DNA of 64,000 nucleotides. Source: Planctomycetota bacterium (lineage in GTDB: Bacteria; Planctomycetota; B15-G4; SIAN01). Made by a program: the position numbers and the translations under genes. Positions 18,691-26,891 of this stretch are shown here, piece after piece; the stretch's first letter is position 1, and each line of letters begins with the position of its first letter. The stretch lies in the NCBI GenBank assembly GCA_028289345.1, contig JANQQL010000045.1:29398-93397 (forward strand), given 5' to 3'. The notes beneath the pieces are model-generated. The model saw nothing but the letters and a program-made list of their open reading frames with translations, searched no databases and had not been told where the DNA came from.

Positions 18691-20211
18691 CTAAGGACTT
18701 CCGGCACCCAGCAGATAGGTGTAGGACGCCGGCATCCTGGCCACTCCACAGCCCTGGGAGACCTCCACGTCCACGGTTCGCGAGACGACCATTGCCCGCT
18801 CGAGCATGCCCAGGCGGAGGCGGGGCACGACCACTTCCAGGGTGTTTTCGTCGATGCAGGTGACCGACCTGGCCGCTGTCCCGTCGAAGAAGACGCGACT
18901 TTCCGACGTGAACCCCTCTCCGGACACCACGATCCGGTTACCCCCAAAACGCGGGCCGACCGGGGGCGCAACGCCTGACACAGCGAGGGGGCCATACACA
19001 TACGTCGCACCGACGCTCGCGTCGGCCCCGACCGACGACACGGCAACCGTGCCGGCATGGATCCCGACGGCGTTGGCGGTAAACGCGGTGCTCGCCGCAT
19101 CACAAGGCAGGATCTTCTGTCTCTCCGTCCAGGTCGTGGCTTCTCTCTCAAACACATAGGCGGCGCCAGTCTCGTCCGCACGGGGCGCTCCCACCACCAG
19201 CAGATTCCCGTCCAGAGCAACCGAGAATCCGAAAATGTCTCCCGCCTGCCCGTCGCTGGCGACGAGCCGGGGCCCCTGCACCCAATCCGTTCCGTTGAAC
19301 TGGAACAGATAAGCCGAACCGGAGTCGTCACCGGAAGGGTCGTCGTGAAACGCCCCGGACACCAGACGATTCCCCTCGAGATCGAGGGAGGTTCCGAGCT
19401 CGTCGCGTGGGCGCCCGTCGTTCGCCTTCAACTTCTGGGATTCCGTCCACTGATTCCCATCGTGGTTGAAGACGTAGATGGATCCACTCCTGGCAGGATC
19501 GTCCTCCCAGGGGGCACTGATGGCCAAGACTCCGCCGTCGATCGCGACCTCGGCCCCGAAACGGTCCTCCTCGGCCCGGTCCGAGGCAACCAACTTCTGT
19601 TGCTCGAGCCACTGGTTGCCATCGAAGCCGTAGACGAACGCGGAACCCGTGGAATGGACTCCATCGACGTCGTCAGCAACCGCACCCACGAGGATCACGT
19701 CTCCGTCGATGTCGCACGCAGCGCCGAAGCTCGAGAAAGTGGTCGCGCTGCTAGGGGTCAGCTCCGCCTCTTCGATCCAGAGGCCGGACACCGGGTTGCG
19801 CCGGAAGACGTAGGCCGCGCCCACGGATCCTTGCGACCACGCCCCAATGACCGCGACGTCCCCGTCCAAGGCGACCGTCGTTCCGAACCGCGAATCCTCG
19901 TCGAGGCCGCTGGCGACGAGCTTCTGCTCCAAGGTCCACTCGCCGTTCTGCCGGCGGTACACGAAGGCCGCACCCGTGAGGTCGAGATCGGCGCCGTCAT
20001 TTCCCATCCCGATCAGCGCCACGTCGCCCTGGATCACGGCGTCCGCCCCGAAGGTGGCAAAGGGAGCGCTCTGGTCCGCCACGATCTTCTGCATCTCGGC
20101 GTAGTTGTCTTGACCGAATAGCGACGGGGACACGACGACAGGGATGAGCAGCCCCCCGACGACACCAAACAGCAAACGCTTGCTGCTGCGAAACTGGCAC
20201 GGACAGTTCAT
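18691..20211 (-). CDS. Secreted FG-GAP repeat protein with C-terminal IPT/TIG domain
   Basis: Start 20211 gives 506 residues, with a basic N terminus, a hydrophobic segment and cleavage near LFGQ. About seven FG-GAP blades follow (TFGADAVIQGDVALIGMG, RFGTTVALDGDVAVIGAW, IFGFSVALDGNLLVVGAP). Residues about 415-506 form an IPT/TIG immunoglobulin-like domain (GPRFGGNRIVVSGEGFTSES, then RVFFDGTAARSVTCID). GAGAGG lies upstream of the chosen ATG. Frames extending further upstream contain Arg-rich sequence without domain features. The C-terminal module may mediate binding; ligand unknown. Confidence 0.87.
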   Translation of the reverse strand: MNCPCQFRSSKRLLFGVVGGLLIPVVVSPSLFGQDNYAEMQKIVADQSAPFATFGADAVIQGDVALIGMGNDGADLDLTGAAFVYRRQNGEWTLEQKLVASGLDEDSRFGTTVALDGDVAVIGAWSQGSVGAAYVFRRNPVSGLWIEEAELTPSSATTFSSFGAACDIDGDVILVGAVADDVDGVHSTGSAFVYGFDGNQWLEQQKLVASDRAEEDRFGAEVAIDGGVLAISAPWEDDPARSGSIYVFNHDGNQWTESQKLKANDGRPRDELGTSLDLEGNRLVSGAFHDDPSGDDSGSAYLFQFNGTDWVQGPRLVASDGQAGDIFGFSVALDGNLLVVGAPRADETGAAYVFEREATTWTERQKILPCDAASTAFTANAVGIHAGTVAVSSVGADASVGATYVYGPLAVSGVAPPVGPRFGGNRIVVSGEGFTSESRVFFDGTAARSVTCIDENTLEVVVPRLRLGMLERAMVVSRTVDVEVSQGCGVARMPASYTYLLGAGSP

Positions 20212-20699
20212 GGAATGCCTCTCACGATCAGCGAATGCACGGGGCGTTGCCACGACACTGCTCATCCTAACTGCCGGCCCCTCGCCAGGAAACCAGAGGA
20301 GTCCCACACGGTGCGCCCCCCGGAGATCGGCAAGGGTGCGTCCAGAGCACCATCGCTGGACACCGAGCCGTCTTCGGTGATCGTGACCGGCCCCCAATGG
20401 GCGCGTCCACCGGCGATGAGAGTTCACTGACCAGGTTCGTATTCATGAGGCTGCCCCAAAGCAAGGTCCACCGACTCTGCGAGAGGCGGGAGGAGCTGGC
20501 CATGTCACGTTGGTCGTGCGTGCGTCGCGCGGGCTATCTTTCCGTGAGAGAGAGGTTCCAACCGTCAGGCAGATGCGAGCATTTGCTCGCGCCTTTCCGC
20601 GATTGGGATACGGACGAATCGGCATGCTTCTGAGGCGAGAGGGAACTCGACGTGAACGCCGCCACTGGTCAATCCAGCGGCGGGGAGAACGGAGCCCCG
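20212..20699. other. Intergenic region, 488 bases
   Basis: It holds the promoter side of the IPT FG-GAP gene and the downstream side of the YadA-head-like gene. A small hairpin (GCGAGC-ATTT-GCTCGC) lies at 20575-20590 followed by GCCTTTCC; it could be a weak + strand terminator. No gene is supported here. Confidence 0.4.
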
Positions 20700-21824
20700 T
20701 CAGTCGTCTTGGAACAGCGAGCCCGCACTCCAGTCATTGTGTCCGATCGCGCTCCTCGCACTGCCGCCACTTACCGACGCGCCCGTACCGCTGGCGGTGT
20801 TGCCAATCCCGCCGCTCACCGATGCGTGGTCGCCGCTCGCCGTGTTGTTGACCCCGCCGCTCACCACGGTGGAGAGATCGGCAGCAATGTTGTTCCGCCC
20901 GCCGCTCACCGAGGAGTTGAGGGCGCTGGCGGTGTTGCCATACCCGCCGCTCACCGAGGAGTAGTTGCCGCTTGCGGTGTTGTTTCGCCCACCACTCACT
21001 GCGGCGCGGCGGCCGCTCGCGACGTTGAGTAACCCGCTGCTCACCGATGCGTAGTCGCCGCTCGCGGTGTTGATGAATCCACCGTTCACCACCGCGGCAC
21101 GGCCGTAAGCAATGTTGCTTCCCCCGCCGCTCACCGATGCGTAGACGCCGCTCGCGGTGTTGTTTCGTCCACCGCTCACCGAGGCGTAGTTCTCGCTGGC
21201 GGTGTTGAATCGCCCGCCGCTCACCGAGGCGAAGACACCGCTCGCGGTGTTGTTTCGCCCACCGCTCACCGAAGCGTAGAAGTCGCTGGCGGTGTTGATC
21301 AACCCGCCACTCACCACCGCGGCGTGGGCAGAGGCGGTGTTGCTTCCCCCACCAATCACCGAGGCGTAGTGGCCGCTGGCGATGTTGTTTCGCCCGCCAC
21401 TCACGGAAGCGTAGTGGCCGCTGGCGGTGTTGTTCTGCCCGACAACAAGACCACCGAATGATGTGAAGTTGCTCTGATTCCCGCCAACGAAGTTGTGAGA
21501 TCCCGTGCGGTCGTCACCCAGTGGGTTCCCCAGCTCGTTGTAGCCGACGATGAGGTTCCCGGTTCCATTCACCGTGGAGGTGGTGCCGAGTCCATTGACC
21601 ACCTGAAAGTTGGCGCCGGACAGTCGAATGGTCTTCACCAGGCCACCCTGACCGTCGTCGAGCTGGACAATACTCATGTGGCTGAGAATCTCCTGTTGCT
21701 CCGGGGTCAGCGCATTGAGAACTGCATGTCTTGGCGCCGACGGGGCCTGGACTTGAAATGCACTCGCCTGTTGAAAGGTACCGACGATCGCAAGGGCAGA
21801 GAGAACACGAAGGAACCGCTTCAT
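20700..21824 (-). CDS. Secreted protein with YadA-head-like 15-residue repeats
   Basis: Start 21824 follows a near-perfect AGGAGGT Shine-Dalgarno and gives 374 residues. A signal peptide ends near QQASAF. After an N-terminal region of about 90 residues, residues about 130-360 are some fifteen copies of a 15-residue unit of the form NNTASGxYASVSGGR. Repeats like these (Hep_Hag/YadA head) fold as left-handed parallel beta-rolls in trimeric autotransporter adhesins. The protein ends soon after the repeats at SARSAIGHNDWSAGSLFQDD, with no coiled-coil stalk and no YadA membrane anchor. It is therefore either a released head-only protein or anchored some other way. A role in adhesion is only inference. 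Confidence 0.82.
   Translation of the reverse strand: MKRFLRVLSALAIVGTFQQASAFQVQAPSAPRHAVLNALTPEQQEILSHMSIVQLDDGQGGLVKTIRLSGANFQVVNGLGTTSTVNGTGNLIVGYNELGNPLGDDRTGSHNFVGGNQSNFTSFGGLVVGQNNTASGHYASVSGGRNNIASGHYASVIGGGSNTASAHAAVVSGGLINTASDFYASVSGGRNNTASGVFASVSGGRFNTASENYASVSGGRNNTASGVYASVSGGGSNIAYGRAAVVNGGFINTASGDYASVSSGLLNVASGRRAAVSGGRNNTASGNYSSVSGGYGNTASALNSSVSGGRNNIAADLSTVVSGGVNNTASGDHASVSGGIGNTASGTGASVSGGSARSAIGHNDWSAGSLFQDD
20757..21445. repeat. In-gene 45-bp tandem repeat array
   Basis: About fifteen degenerate 45-bp units (for example, the 45-base shift between 21364 and 21409) encode the 15-residue beta-roll repeats. Adjacent copies are similar at DNA level, so repeat number could change by slippage or unequal recombination. 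Confidence 0.75.
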
Positions 21825-22173
21825 GATGACCTCCTGGTGTGACTCATCGGACAAATCCTTGGTCCCGACAGCGCGAGAACCCAATGAAGCTGCGAAGTCA
21901 GCTGATCGGATCAATTCTATCAAGCAGCTCATCACCACTTGTTCGGCAGACGTTAGGGAAGCACACCTCGCAAGAGTGGGTTCGAACTCGCGACACGGTG
22001 TCCGGTTCAAGATCTCTTGGCGCATGGGGAAAACAAATCCTCGAGATCGAGGCGAAGCTCCTCGGCGACACCGCACAACGAACGACCGTCAAGGCGAGTT
22101 TCGACTCGAATCACGAATCCGCGAATCAACAGGCTCTTTGCGACTCCACGCAACGACCTGCGAGCAAGAACAA
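21825..22173. other. Intergenic region upstream of the YadA-like gene
   Basis: 349 bases between the start of the YadA-head-like gene and the 3' end of the tRNA gene. A TTCGAAC at 21980-21986 recalls a tRNA T-loop, but flanking bases do not pair as a T-stem. No gene is supported. Confidence 0.4.
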
Positions 22174-22250
22174 TGGTGGACCCGCTCGGGCTCGAACCGA
22201 GGACCAACCGATTATGAGTCGGATGCTCTAACCAACTGAGCTACGGGTCC
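22174..22250 (-). tRNA. tRNA with CAT anticodon, probably tRNA-Ile2 (alternatively elongator tRNA-Met)
   Basis: A complete cloverleaf on the - strand. The acceptor GGACCCG pairs with CGGGTCC, the D arm is GCTC...GAGC, the anticodon loop is CTCATAA, the T arm is CTCGG-TTCGAGC-CCGAG, the discriminator is A and the 3' CCA is encoded. The anticodon CAT would be read by tRNAscan as Met. The GGACC start and the TTGGTC after the anticodon stem resemble bacterial tRNA-Ile2, whose CAU is modified to lysidine by TilS. The 27-43 pair is U-U, so the anticodon stem is four firm pairs. Confidence 0.9.
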
Positions 22251-22330
22251 ACCTGAGATGATTGTGAGTCTCCGCGATTTGCTGCGGAAGTGCGCAGCAC
22301 CAAGCGCCGCATTCCCCATCGACCGCCACG

Positions 22331-23227
22331 TCACCGCAACACCTGGGTCCTCTTCCGTGGCGCCAACTCTTGCATTTTTTCCTGCAACGCCTCGCGCAGT
22401 GCCTTGTCCCGAGGCTGCGTCACGTTCAGCGCTCGCGCCAGCTGCAACCTCGCTTCTTTGGTTCGCCCGGATCGCTCCAACAGCAGAGCATAGTTCGTCA
22501 GCCCCCCCAGGTGCTCGGGTGACTGTTCGAGAAGCCGAAGGTACGCCTTCTCCGCGTCCGGATCTTCGGAAAGCTGCTCATGGGCAAGGGCCTGGTGAAA
22601 CAACAGTTCCGTCGGGGGCGACTCTTTCGTCTCCACCGCTGTCAGTCGCTCCAGTGCCTGCTGCGCTCGCTCTTCTCCTCCTCGAGACAGGAGCAACGCG
22701 GCTTGGGCGACGGCGGGTTGCCACCAGTCGGGCGCGAGAGATTGCGCCTTCTGGAATGATTCGAGAGCTTCTTTCTCCTTGCCGACGTGGTGGAGGAGTT
22801 CCCCGATTTCGTACAGCCACTCGGCATTGTCGGGATCGTTGGCGAGGCGTGTTTGGAGGAGTTCCAGGGCAACCTGAGCTTGGCCCGCGCCGCGCAACGC
22901 ATTCAGCTTGTGATCCAACAAGCGCGAATGGTCGGGATGAAACACGAGACTTTCATCCGCGGCCAAGAGAGCTTCCGTGAACCGTTTTTCATTCAAGAGC
23001 ACCTCGATCCAAGCCGCCACGGCTTCCAAGGACTGTGGGTTCTGCTTGGCCAAGGGTTCGAGGATTTGGCGGGCTTCGGAAAGAGCTCCTTCGTCCAACC
23101 GTGCGAGGCCTTCGGCCGACATTTCTTCGACGGTGGGCTCCGGAGCGGAGGCACACGCGGTGATCAACACCACGCACCCTCCTGCCAACGTGCCCTGCGT
23201 TTTCCTCATCCACCTGCCCTGCGCCAT
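22331..23227 (-). CDS. TPR-repeat lipoprotein
   Basis: Start 23227 gives 298 residues; AAGGA lies about 7 bases upstream. A signal with lipobox LITAC leads into tetratricopeptide repeats from about residue 40 to 280 (ALLAADESLVFHPDHSRLLD, NAEWLYEIGELLHHVGKEKE, PTELLFHQALAHEQLSEDPD). TPR superhelices act as protein-binding scaffolds, here at a membrane surface facing the periplasm. It lies directly downstream of nothing and 81 bases upstream of the tRNA on the same strand, so cotranscription with the tRNA is possible. The partner cannot be inferred. Confidence 0.85.
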   Translation of the reverse strand: MAQGRWMRKTQGTLAGGCVVLITACASAPEPTVEEMSAEGLARLDEGALSEARQILEPLAKQNPQSLEAVAAWIEVLLNEKRFTEALLAADESLVFHPDHSRLLDHKLNALRGAGQAQVALELLQTRLANDPDNAEWLYEIGELLHHVGKEKEALESFQKAQSLAPDWWQPAVAQAALLLSRGGEERAQQALERLTAVETKESPPTELLFHQALAHEQLSEDPDAEKAYLRLLEQSPEHLGGLTNYALLLERSGRTKEARLQLARALNVTQPRDKALREALQEKMQELAPRKRTQVLR

Positions 23228-23298
23228 GGGTTGTCCTTCGTGACTCGTCCAAACTTCCGTTGCGCATCCCGGCGTTGCCGATTTCCAGCCGGACGGGG

Positions 23299-23445
23299 TC
23301 ACTGCCCCACCGCGGCCCGATGCTCCTGCGACTCGGCATCTTCTTCGGTGAGCACTCGTGATTCACGAGTTTCCGTCTCCAGAATGAACCAAAGTTCTAC
23401 CGCCGGGGGACTGGCAGCTGGGTTTCGCGTCTTGTTCTTTGCCAC
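23299..23445 (-). CDS. Possible small protein, 48 residues
   Basis: A GTG-started frame in the 579-base gap between the TPR lipoprotein and the HAD gene. The C-terminal half (VELWFILETETRESRVLTEE) has a protein-like, acidic composition, but there is no Shine-Dalgarno and no recognisable domain. The rest of the gap (23228-23298 and 23446-23806) shows nothing I can name. Weakly supported. Confidence 0.2.
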   Translation of the reverse strand: MAKNKTRNPAASPPAVELWFILETETRESRVLTEEDAESQEHRAAVGQ

Positions 23446-23806
23446 CGGTGACGGAGAGGAGTCTTCAATGCCGGTCCACCGTGCATCGTGGCGTCGTTCC
23501 TCCTTGGGAACGGCGCGAGCACGTTCGGCACTCGGCGCTCGCACCGACCGTCTTCCTGACACCTGCTTCGGTCACTCCATCCGTGGGCGAAACCCTGGCC
23601 CCTCCGCGGAAACTCCAAGGATCGAGCCCCGGGAAACGCTGCGGACCCACCCCTGACTCGAGGGGCACCGTCCCTTGCCATCCGTCACCGAGACCCCAAA
23701 CCCGGCAGCTCTCCCCACGGTTAGGATCTGCCATCCCGATCCCGACGGCGGGCTCCCGCAGTGAGGACCCGCTGTCCGGATACTGCTCACTCCGGAAACG
23801 CGATCC

Positions 23807-24487
23807 GTGATCACCGCCCTCTCTCTCGACGCCGGCAACACCCTGTTCACCGAGCGGACTTCTCGCGCCGAGGTCTACACTCGAATCGCCGCAGATCACG
23901 GCCTTCCACTCGAAGAAACGGCGGTCGCCGAAGCCATGGACCAAATCCACCAGGCACTCCCCCAAACGATCGACGGCGCGTTTCGCTACAGCGTCCCATG
24001 GTTTCGCCACTTCATCCGCGAAGTCTTTGCGAAGCTCGGGGTCCGGAGCGTCCCTCGTCCCATCGAGACGAAGCTCTTCGAAGCCTTCGAAACCGCCTCG
24101 ACGTTCCGCCTGTTCGACGACGTCTTGCCCACGCTTCGAACCCTCCACACTGCGGGCGTCCCGATGATCGTGGTGAGCAATTGGGCGCCCAGCCTTCCGA
24201 AGCTCCTGAAGCGGTTGCAGTTGGACTCCTTCTTCGATCACTGCCTGGTTTCGGCGACCGCGGAAGCGGAGAAGCCCGAGCCCGAGATCTTCCGCCTAGC
24301 GTGCCGACGGCTGAACCTTCCCGCCGACCAGCTCCTCCACGTTGGCGACCACCCGGTCAACGATGTCGAGGGGGCCCGAGCCATAGGCTGTCAGGCCTTG
24401 CTGTTGGATCGCCGGAACGCCAGGGACCACTCGGATCGCCTAACGAGCCTCGCCCAACTCATAGAGCGGTTCCGACACACTGGCTGA
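23807..24487 (+). CDS. HAD-superfamily hydrolase (subfamily IA-like)
   Basis: A 226-residue protein with all four HAD motifs. Motif I is LSLDAGNTLF with nucleophile Asp8 (the second Asp is replaced by Gly, as in HDHD3-like members). Motif II is VVSNW, the motif III Lys is in EKPEPEIF, and motif IV is HVGDHPVNDVEGA. The helical cap at residues about 15-95 is the C1 type. Asp8 would form a phospho-aspartate with a small phosphorylated substrate, but the missing second Asp makes plain phosphatase activity less certain. Translation starts at GTG (23807), just before the first strand; the upstream site is weak. Monocistronic. Confidence 0.87.
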   Translation: MITALSLDAGNTLFTERTSRAEVYTRIAADHGLPLEETAVAEAMDQIHQALPQTIDGAFRYSVPWFRHFIREVFAKLGVRSVPRPIETKLFEAFETASTFRLFDDVLPTLRTLHTAGVPMIVVSNWAPSLPKLLKRLQLDSFFDHCLVSATAEAEKPEPEIFRLACRRLNLPADQLLHVGDHPVNDVEGARAIGCQALLLDRRNARDHSDRLTSLAQLIERFRHTG

Positions 24488-24785
24488 CCAAGGCTCTTTT
24501 GGGGAATCCCCCCAAGCGTCCCGGGGAAGCCCTCCCCGCAACGGCTCGGCGAGCCCGTCAAATGAAGCTAAGATTAAGAAGCGTCGTGCACCACGGGAGG
24601 GGTGTTGAGGGATGTGATGACGACCTTGGTGGTGGCATTGACGACTCCAGCAGTGCAATCAGTGAAGGTTTAAGGTTCGGATCTTTACGCTCTCACCAGG
24701 CTCAGTACCCGATGTCTTCCATGCTTGTTTCGACAGGCTTCCCAACGTAAGGGGCGGCCTTAAACCTTCCTTTCTTGCTTTCCCT

Positions 24786-24812
24786 CGCCCCAGTCTCGCG
24801 GCTGGGGCGTTT
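24786..24812 (+). terminator. Orphan hairpin terminator
   Basis: An 8-bp stem CGCCCCAG/CTGGGGCG with an 8-base loop, followed by TTT. The nearest + strand stop is 300 bases upstream (HAD, 24487), so it may end an unannotated transcript. Confidence 0.5.
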
Positions 24813-25077
24813 CCATTGCAGCTTTGAAACTGACCGGGCGGTGGCGGATTCGCCGATTGTAGGCCACGAGTCGATCACTCGATTGCTGGTGCTGGCGAGA
24901 CATTTCGTAACCAAGGACATCACTGTTCGACAAGAAGGGCAACCCGGTCACTGCGAAACCACATGGGCGGTTCGTAAGCATTGCGGCGAGGGTTCGATCG
25001 CAAGGGGAAGAGAGGGAGGAAAGCTTTGTTGCAGAGCGGGCACGGGAAGACCATTGCGCCAGACGACCTCGTCGCGG

Positions 25078-25149
25078 GAGACGGTGTTCTGCAACGACAC
25101 GGTGTTCTGCAACGACACGGTGTTCCCCTACGACACGGTGTTCCCCAAC
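25078..25149. repeat. 18-bp tandem repeat, four copies
   Basis: Four adjacent units of GACACGGTGTTCNNCNAC type; units 1 and 2 differ by one base. Read in one + strand frame they give a T-V-F-x-N-D hexapeptide repeat, but that frame has no good start. Confidence 0.7.
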
Positions 25150-25384
25150 ACGGCGCTCTCCAACTGCGCGGCATACAGGACGATCTCGGGAATCACGAAC
25201 TGAAAAGCGTCCACCAACTGGACGCTGCCCGCGAAGAGCGCGGTGATCAGGAATTGCGCAGCGATCCAACACCGCTTTGCGAAACAGCCGATCCGCTCCC
25301 AAGCCGACGGAGTGATGACCGTTGCTTCAAGGAGCGCACCTCCTGGTTGCGCCTCCGGAATCCCCGAAGAACCGGTGGCAAGTC

Positions 25385-26593
25385 ATGAGCCACCCGGCCT
25401 ACCTCACCGCCCAACTGCCCGGGACCGGCGGCGTCTACAAGGAAGTCCCGGAGGACTTCCAGGTAGACGAGATCCTCGAAGAGGAACTGAGCGGCAAAGG
25501 CGAGCACCTGTACGTGCATCTCGAGAAACGGGGAGTCACCACCCACGACGTGGCGGAGCGACTCGGCCGGGCCGTTCGCCTTCCGTTGGGAAAGATCGGT
25601 TACGCCGGATTGAAGGACGCCCGAGCAGTCGCGCGCCAGTGGTTCTCGATCCCGACCAAGGAATCCCTCTCCGATCTGGAAAGAAACCTGCCGGAACGAG
25701 TTCGAGTGCTGGAGACCACCCGTCATCGCAAGCGTCTTCGTCTCGGACAACTGCGTGGCAATCGATTCCGCATCGTGATCCGTCACACCACGGACAACGC
25801 TCTCGACATCGCCCGCAATATTCTCGCGGTGGCCGTGCTGCGCGGCATTCCCAACCTTTTCGGGGAGCAACGTTTCGGCACGAAGGGCGACACCGACCAG
25901 ATCGGTCGAGCCCTGCTCGCAGAAGACTACGAAGAGGCGCTGCGGCTCTACTTAGGAGCCCCGTCGGAGCTGGAACGAGACCCGCGCATTCGAGAAGCCA
26001 GAGAACTGTTCGACCAAGAGCGCTTGGAGGAAGCGTTCCAGGCCTATCCGCCGCACTTGCGGCAAGAACGTCGGGTGCTCGAGCGATACCAGAAGACCGG
26101 CAGTGCCGAGGCGGCGATGCGGCGCCTTCCCAAGAACCTCCGCTTCCTGTTCCTGTCCGCGTATCAGTCCCGAGTGTTCAATCACTGTTTGCTGGCGCGC
26201 ATCGACTCCTTGGACAAGGTTCTCCCCGGCGACATCATTGTCAGTCATCCGTCCGGGGTTGCCCTTCCCGTCCTGGACGTGGAACGGGAACAACAACGAG
26301 TCAACGACTTCGAAGTGAGCCCCTCCGGCCCCCTATTCGGCCCCAAGCTGCGCAGTCCCAAGGACGAAGCCCTGGCGATCGAATCCACCATCCTGGCGGA
26401 ATGCGGGGTGCACGACCCGGAACTCGACTCCCCCTTCCGCGACATCCACCTGCGGGGAGAGCGAAGGGCCTATCGCTTTCCCGTTCACGACGCGTCCGTC
26501 GAACCAGCTCCCGAGGGCATCTGCCTGAACTTCACCCTCGACAAGGGTTGTTACGCCACATCGGTCTTGCGCGAGATCATCAAACCTGACTGA
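25385..26593 (+). CDS. truD: tRNA pseudouridine(13) synthase TruD
   Basis: A 402-residue protein with TruD signatures along its length: GVYKEVPEDFQVDEIL, the catalytic motif YAGLKDARA with Asp near residue 78 (E. coli uses Asp80), RGNRFRIVIR, PNLFGEQRFG and SAYQSRVFNHCL. TruD makes pseudouridine at position 13 of tRNA-Glu. The TRUD insertion domain is present between the catalytic halves, and the tail NFTLDKGCYATSVLREI is typical. ATG 25385 is preferred over an upstream TTG because the conserved region begins soon after it. Standalone gene. Confidence 0.95.
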   Translation: MSHPAYLTAQLPGTGGVYKEVPEDFQVDEILEEELSGKGEHLYVHLEKRGVTTHDVAERLGRAVRLPLGKIGYAGLKDARAVARQWFSIPTKESLSDLERNLPERVRVLETTRHRKRLRLGQLRGNRFRIVIRHTTDNALDIARNILAVAVLRGIPNLFGEQRFGTKGDTDQIGRALLAEDYEEALRLYLGAPSELERDPRIREARELFDQERLEEAFQAYPPHLRQERRVLERYQKTGSAEAAMRRLPKNLRFLFLSAYQSRVFNHCLLARIDSLDKVLPGDIIVSHPSGVALPVLDVEREQQRVNDFEVSPSGPLFGPKLRSPKDEALAIESTILAECGVHDPELDSPFRDIHLRGERRAYRFPVHDASVEPAPEGICLNFTLDKGCYATSVLREIIKPD

Positions 26594-26599
26594 GGCCCC

Positions 26600-26615
26600 C
26601 CGCGACATGTCGCGG
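26600..26615. repeat. 16-bp perfect palindrome after truD
   Basis: CCGCGACATGTCGCGG, seven bases after the truD stop at 26593. It could form a short hairpin, but no T-run follows. Confidence 0.4.
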
Positions 26616-26678
26616 CGTCGACATCAAGTCGTGGTCGGGGTCGGCCACACTGCATTCACGGGCCCATGGACCCAAGAA

Positions 26679-26720
26679 GACCAACATCCGACGACCAACA
26701 TCCGTCGACCGGCATCCGAA
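26679..26720. repeat. 14-bp tandem repeat, three copies
   Basis: Three adjacent units of GACCAACATCCGNC type (26679-26692, 26693-26706, 26707-26720) in the gap between truD and the antiporter gene. Confidence 0.6.
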
Positions 26721-26830
26721 AGCGCCCCTGGCCCTCTGCTAGCCAAGACGATTCCTGGCGATCGATGACGAACCATCCAATTGTCTTCGTAACTCGAGGT
26801 TGCGACGTTCTTGCTCGTCCGAGATCGCCG

Positions 26831-26850
26831 CCCTCCATGGCCATGGAGGG
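26831..26850. terminator. Perfect 20-bp palindrome between convergent genes
   Basis: Two 10-bp arms meet at the centre (CCCTCCATGG and its complement). As RNA it would form an 8-bp stem with a GGCC loop, 41 bases past the antiporter stop read on the - strand. It may be a bidirectional terminator or a protein-binding site. Confidence 0.4.
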
Positions 26851-26891
26851 CTCCGGCACGCCTTCGCAATGGCCCTAGTGAATCGCTCCGG

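Larger units (their letters stand above)
24488..25384. other. Long intergenic region without a supported gene
   Basis: About 900 bases between the HAD gene and truD. It contains a hairpin terminator at 24786-24812 and an 18-bp tandem repeat at 25078-25149. Short frames run through it on both strands, but none has a start signal, a domain or coding-like composition. It may be a decayed gene. Confidence 0.45.

Noticed and set aside
20757..21445. CRISPR array.
   Set aside because: The 45-bp units have no unique spacers and encode an in-frame protein repeat; no cas genes are present.
21825..22173. Second, degenerate tRNA near a TTCGAAC motif.
   Set aside because: Flanking bases do not form T, anticodon or acceptor stems.
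25078..25149. CRISPR array in the 18-bp repeats.
   Set aside because: Units are adjacent without spacers and only 18 bp long.
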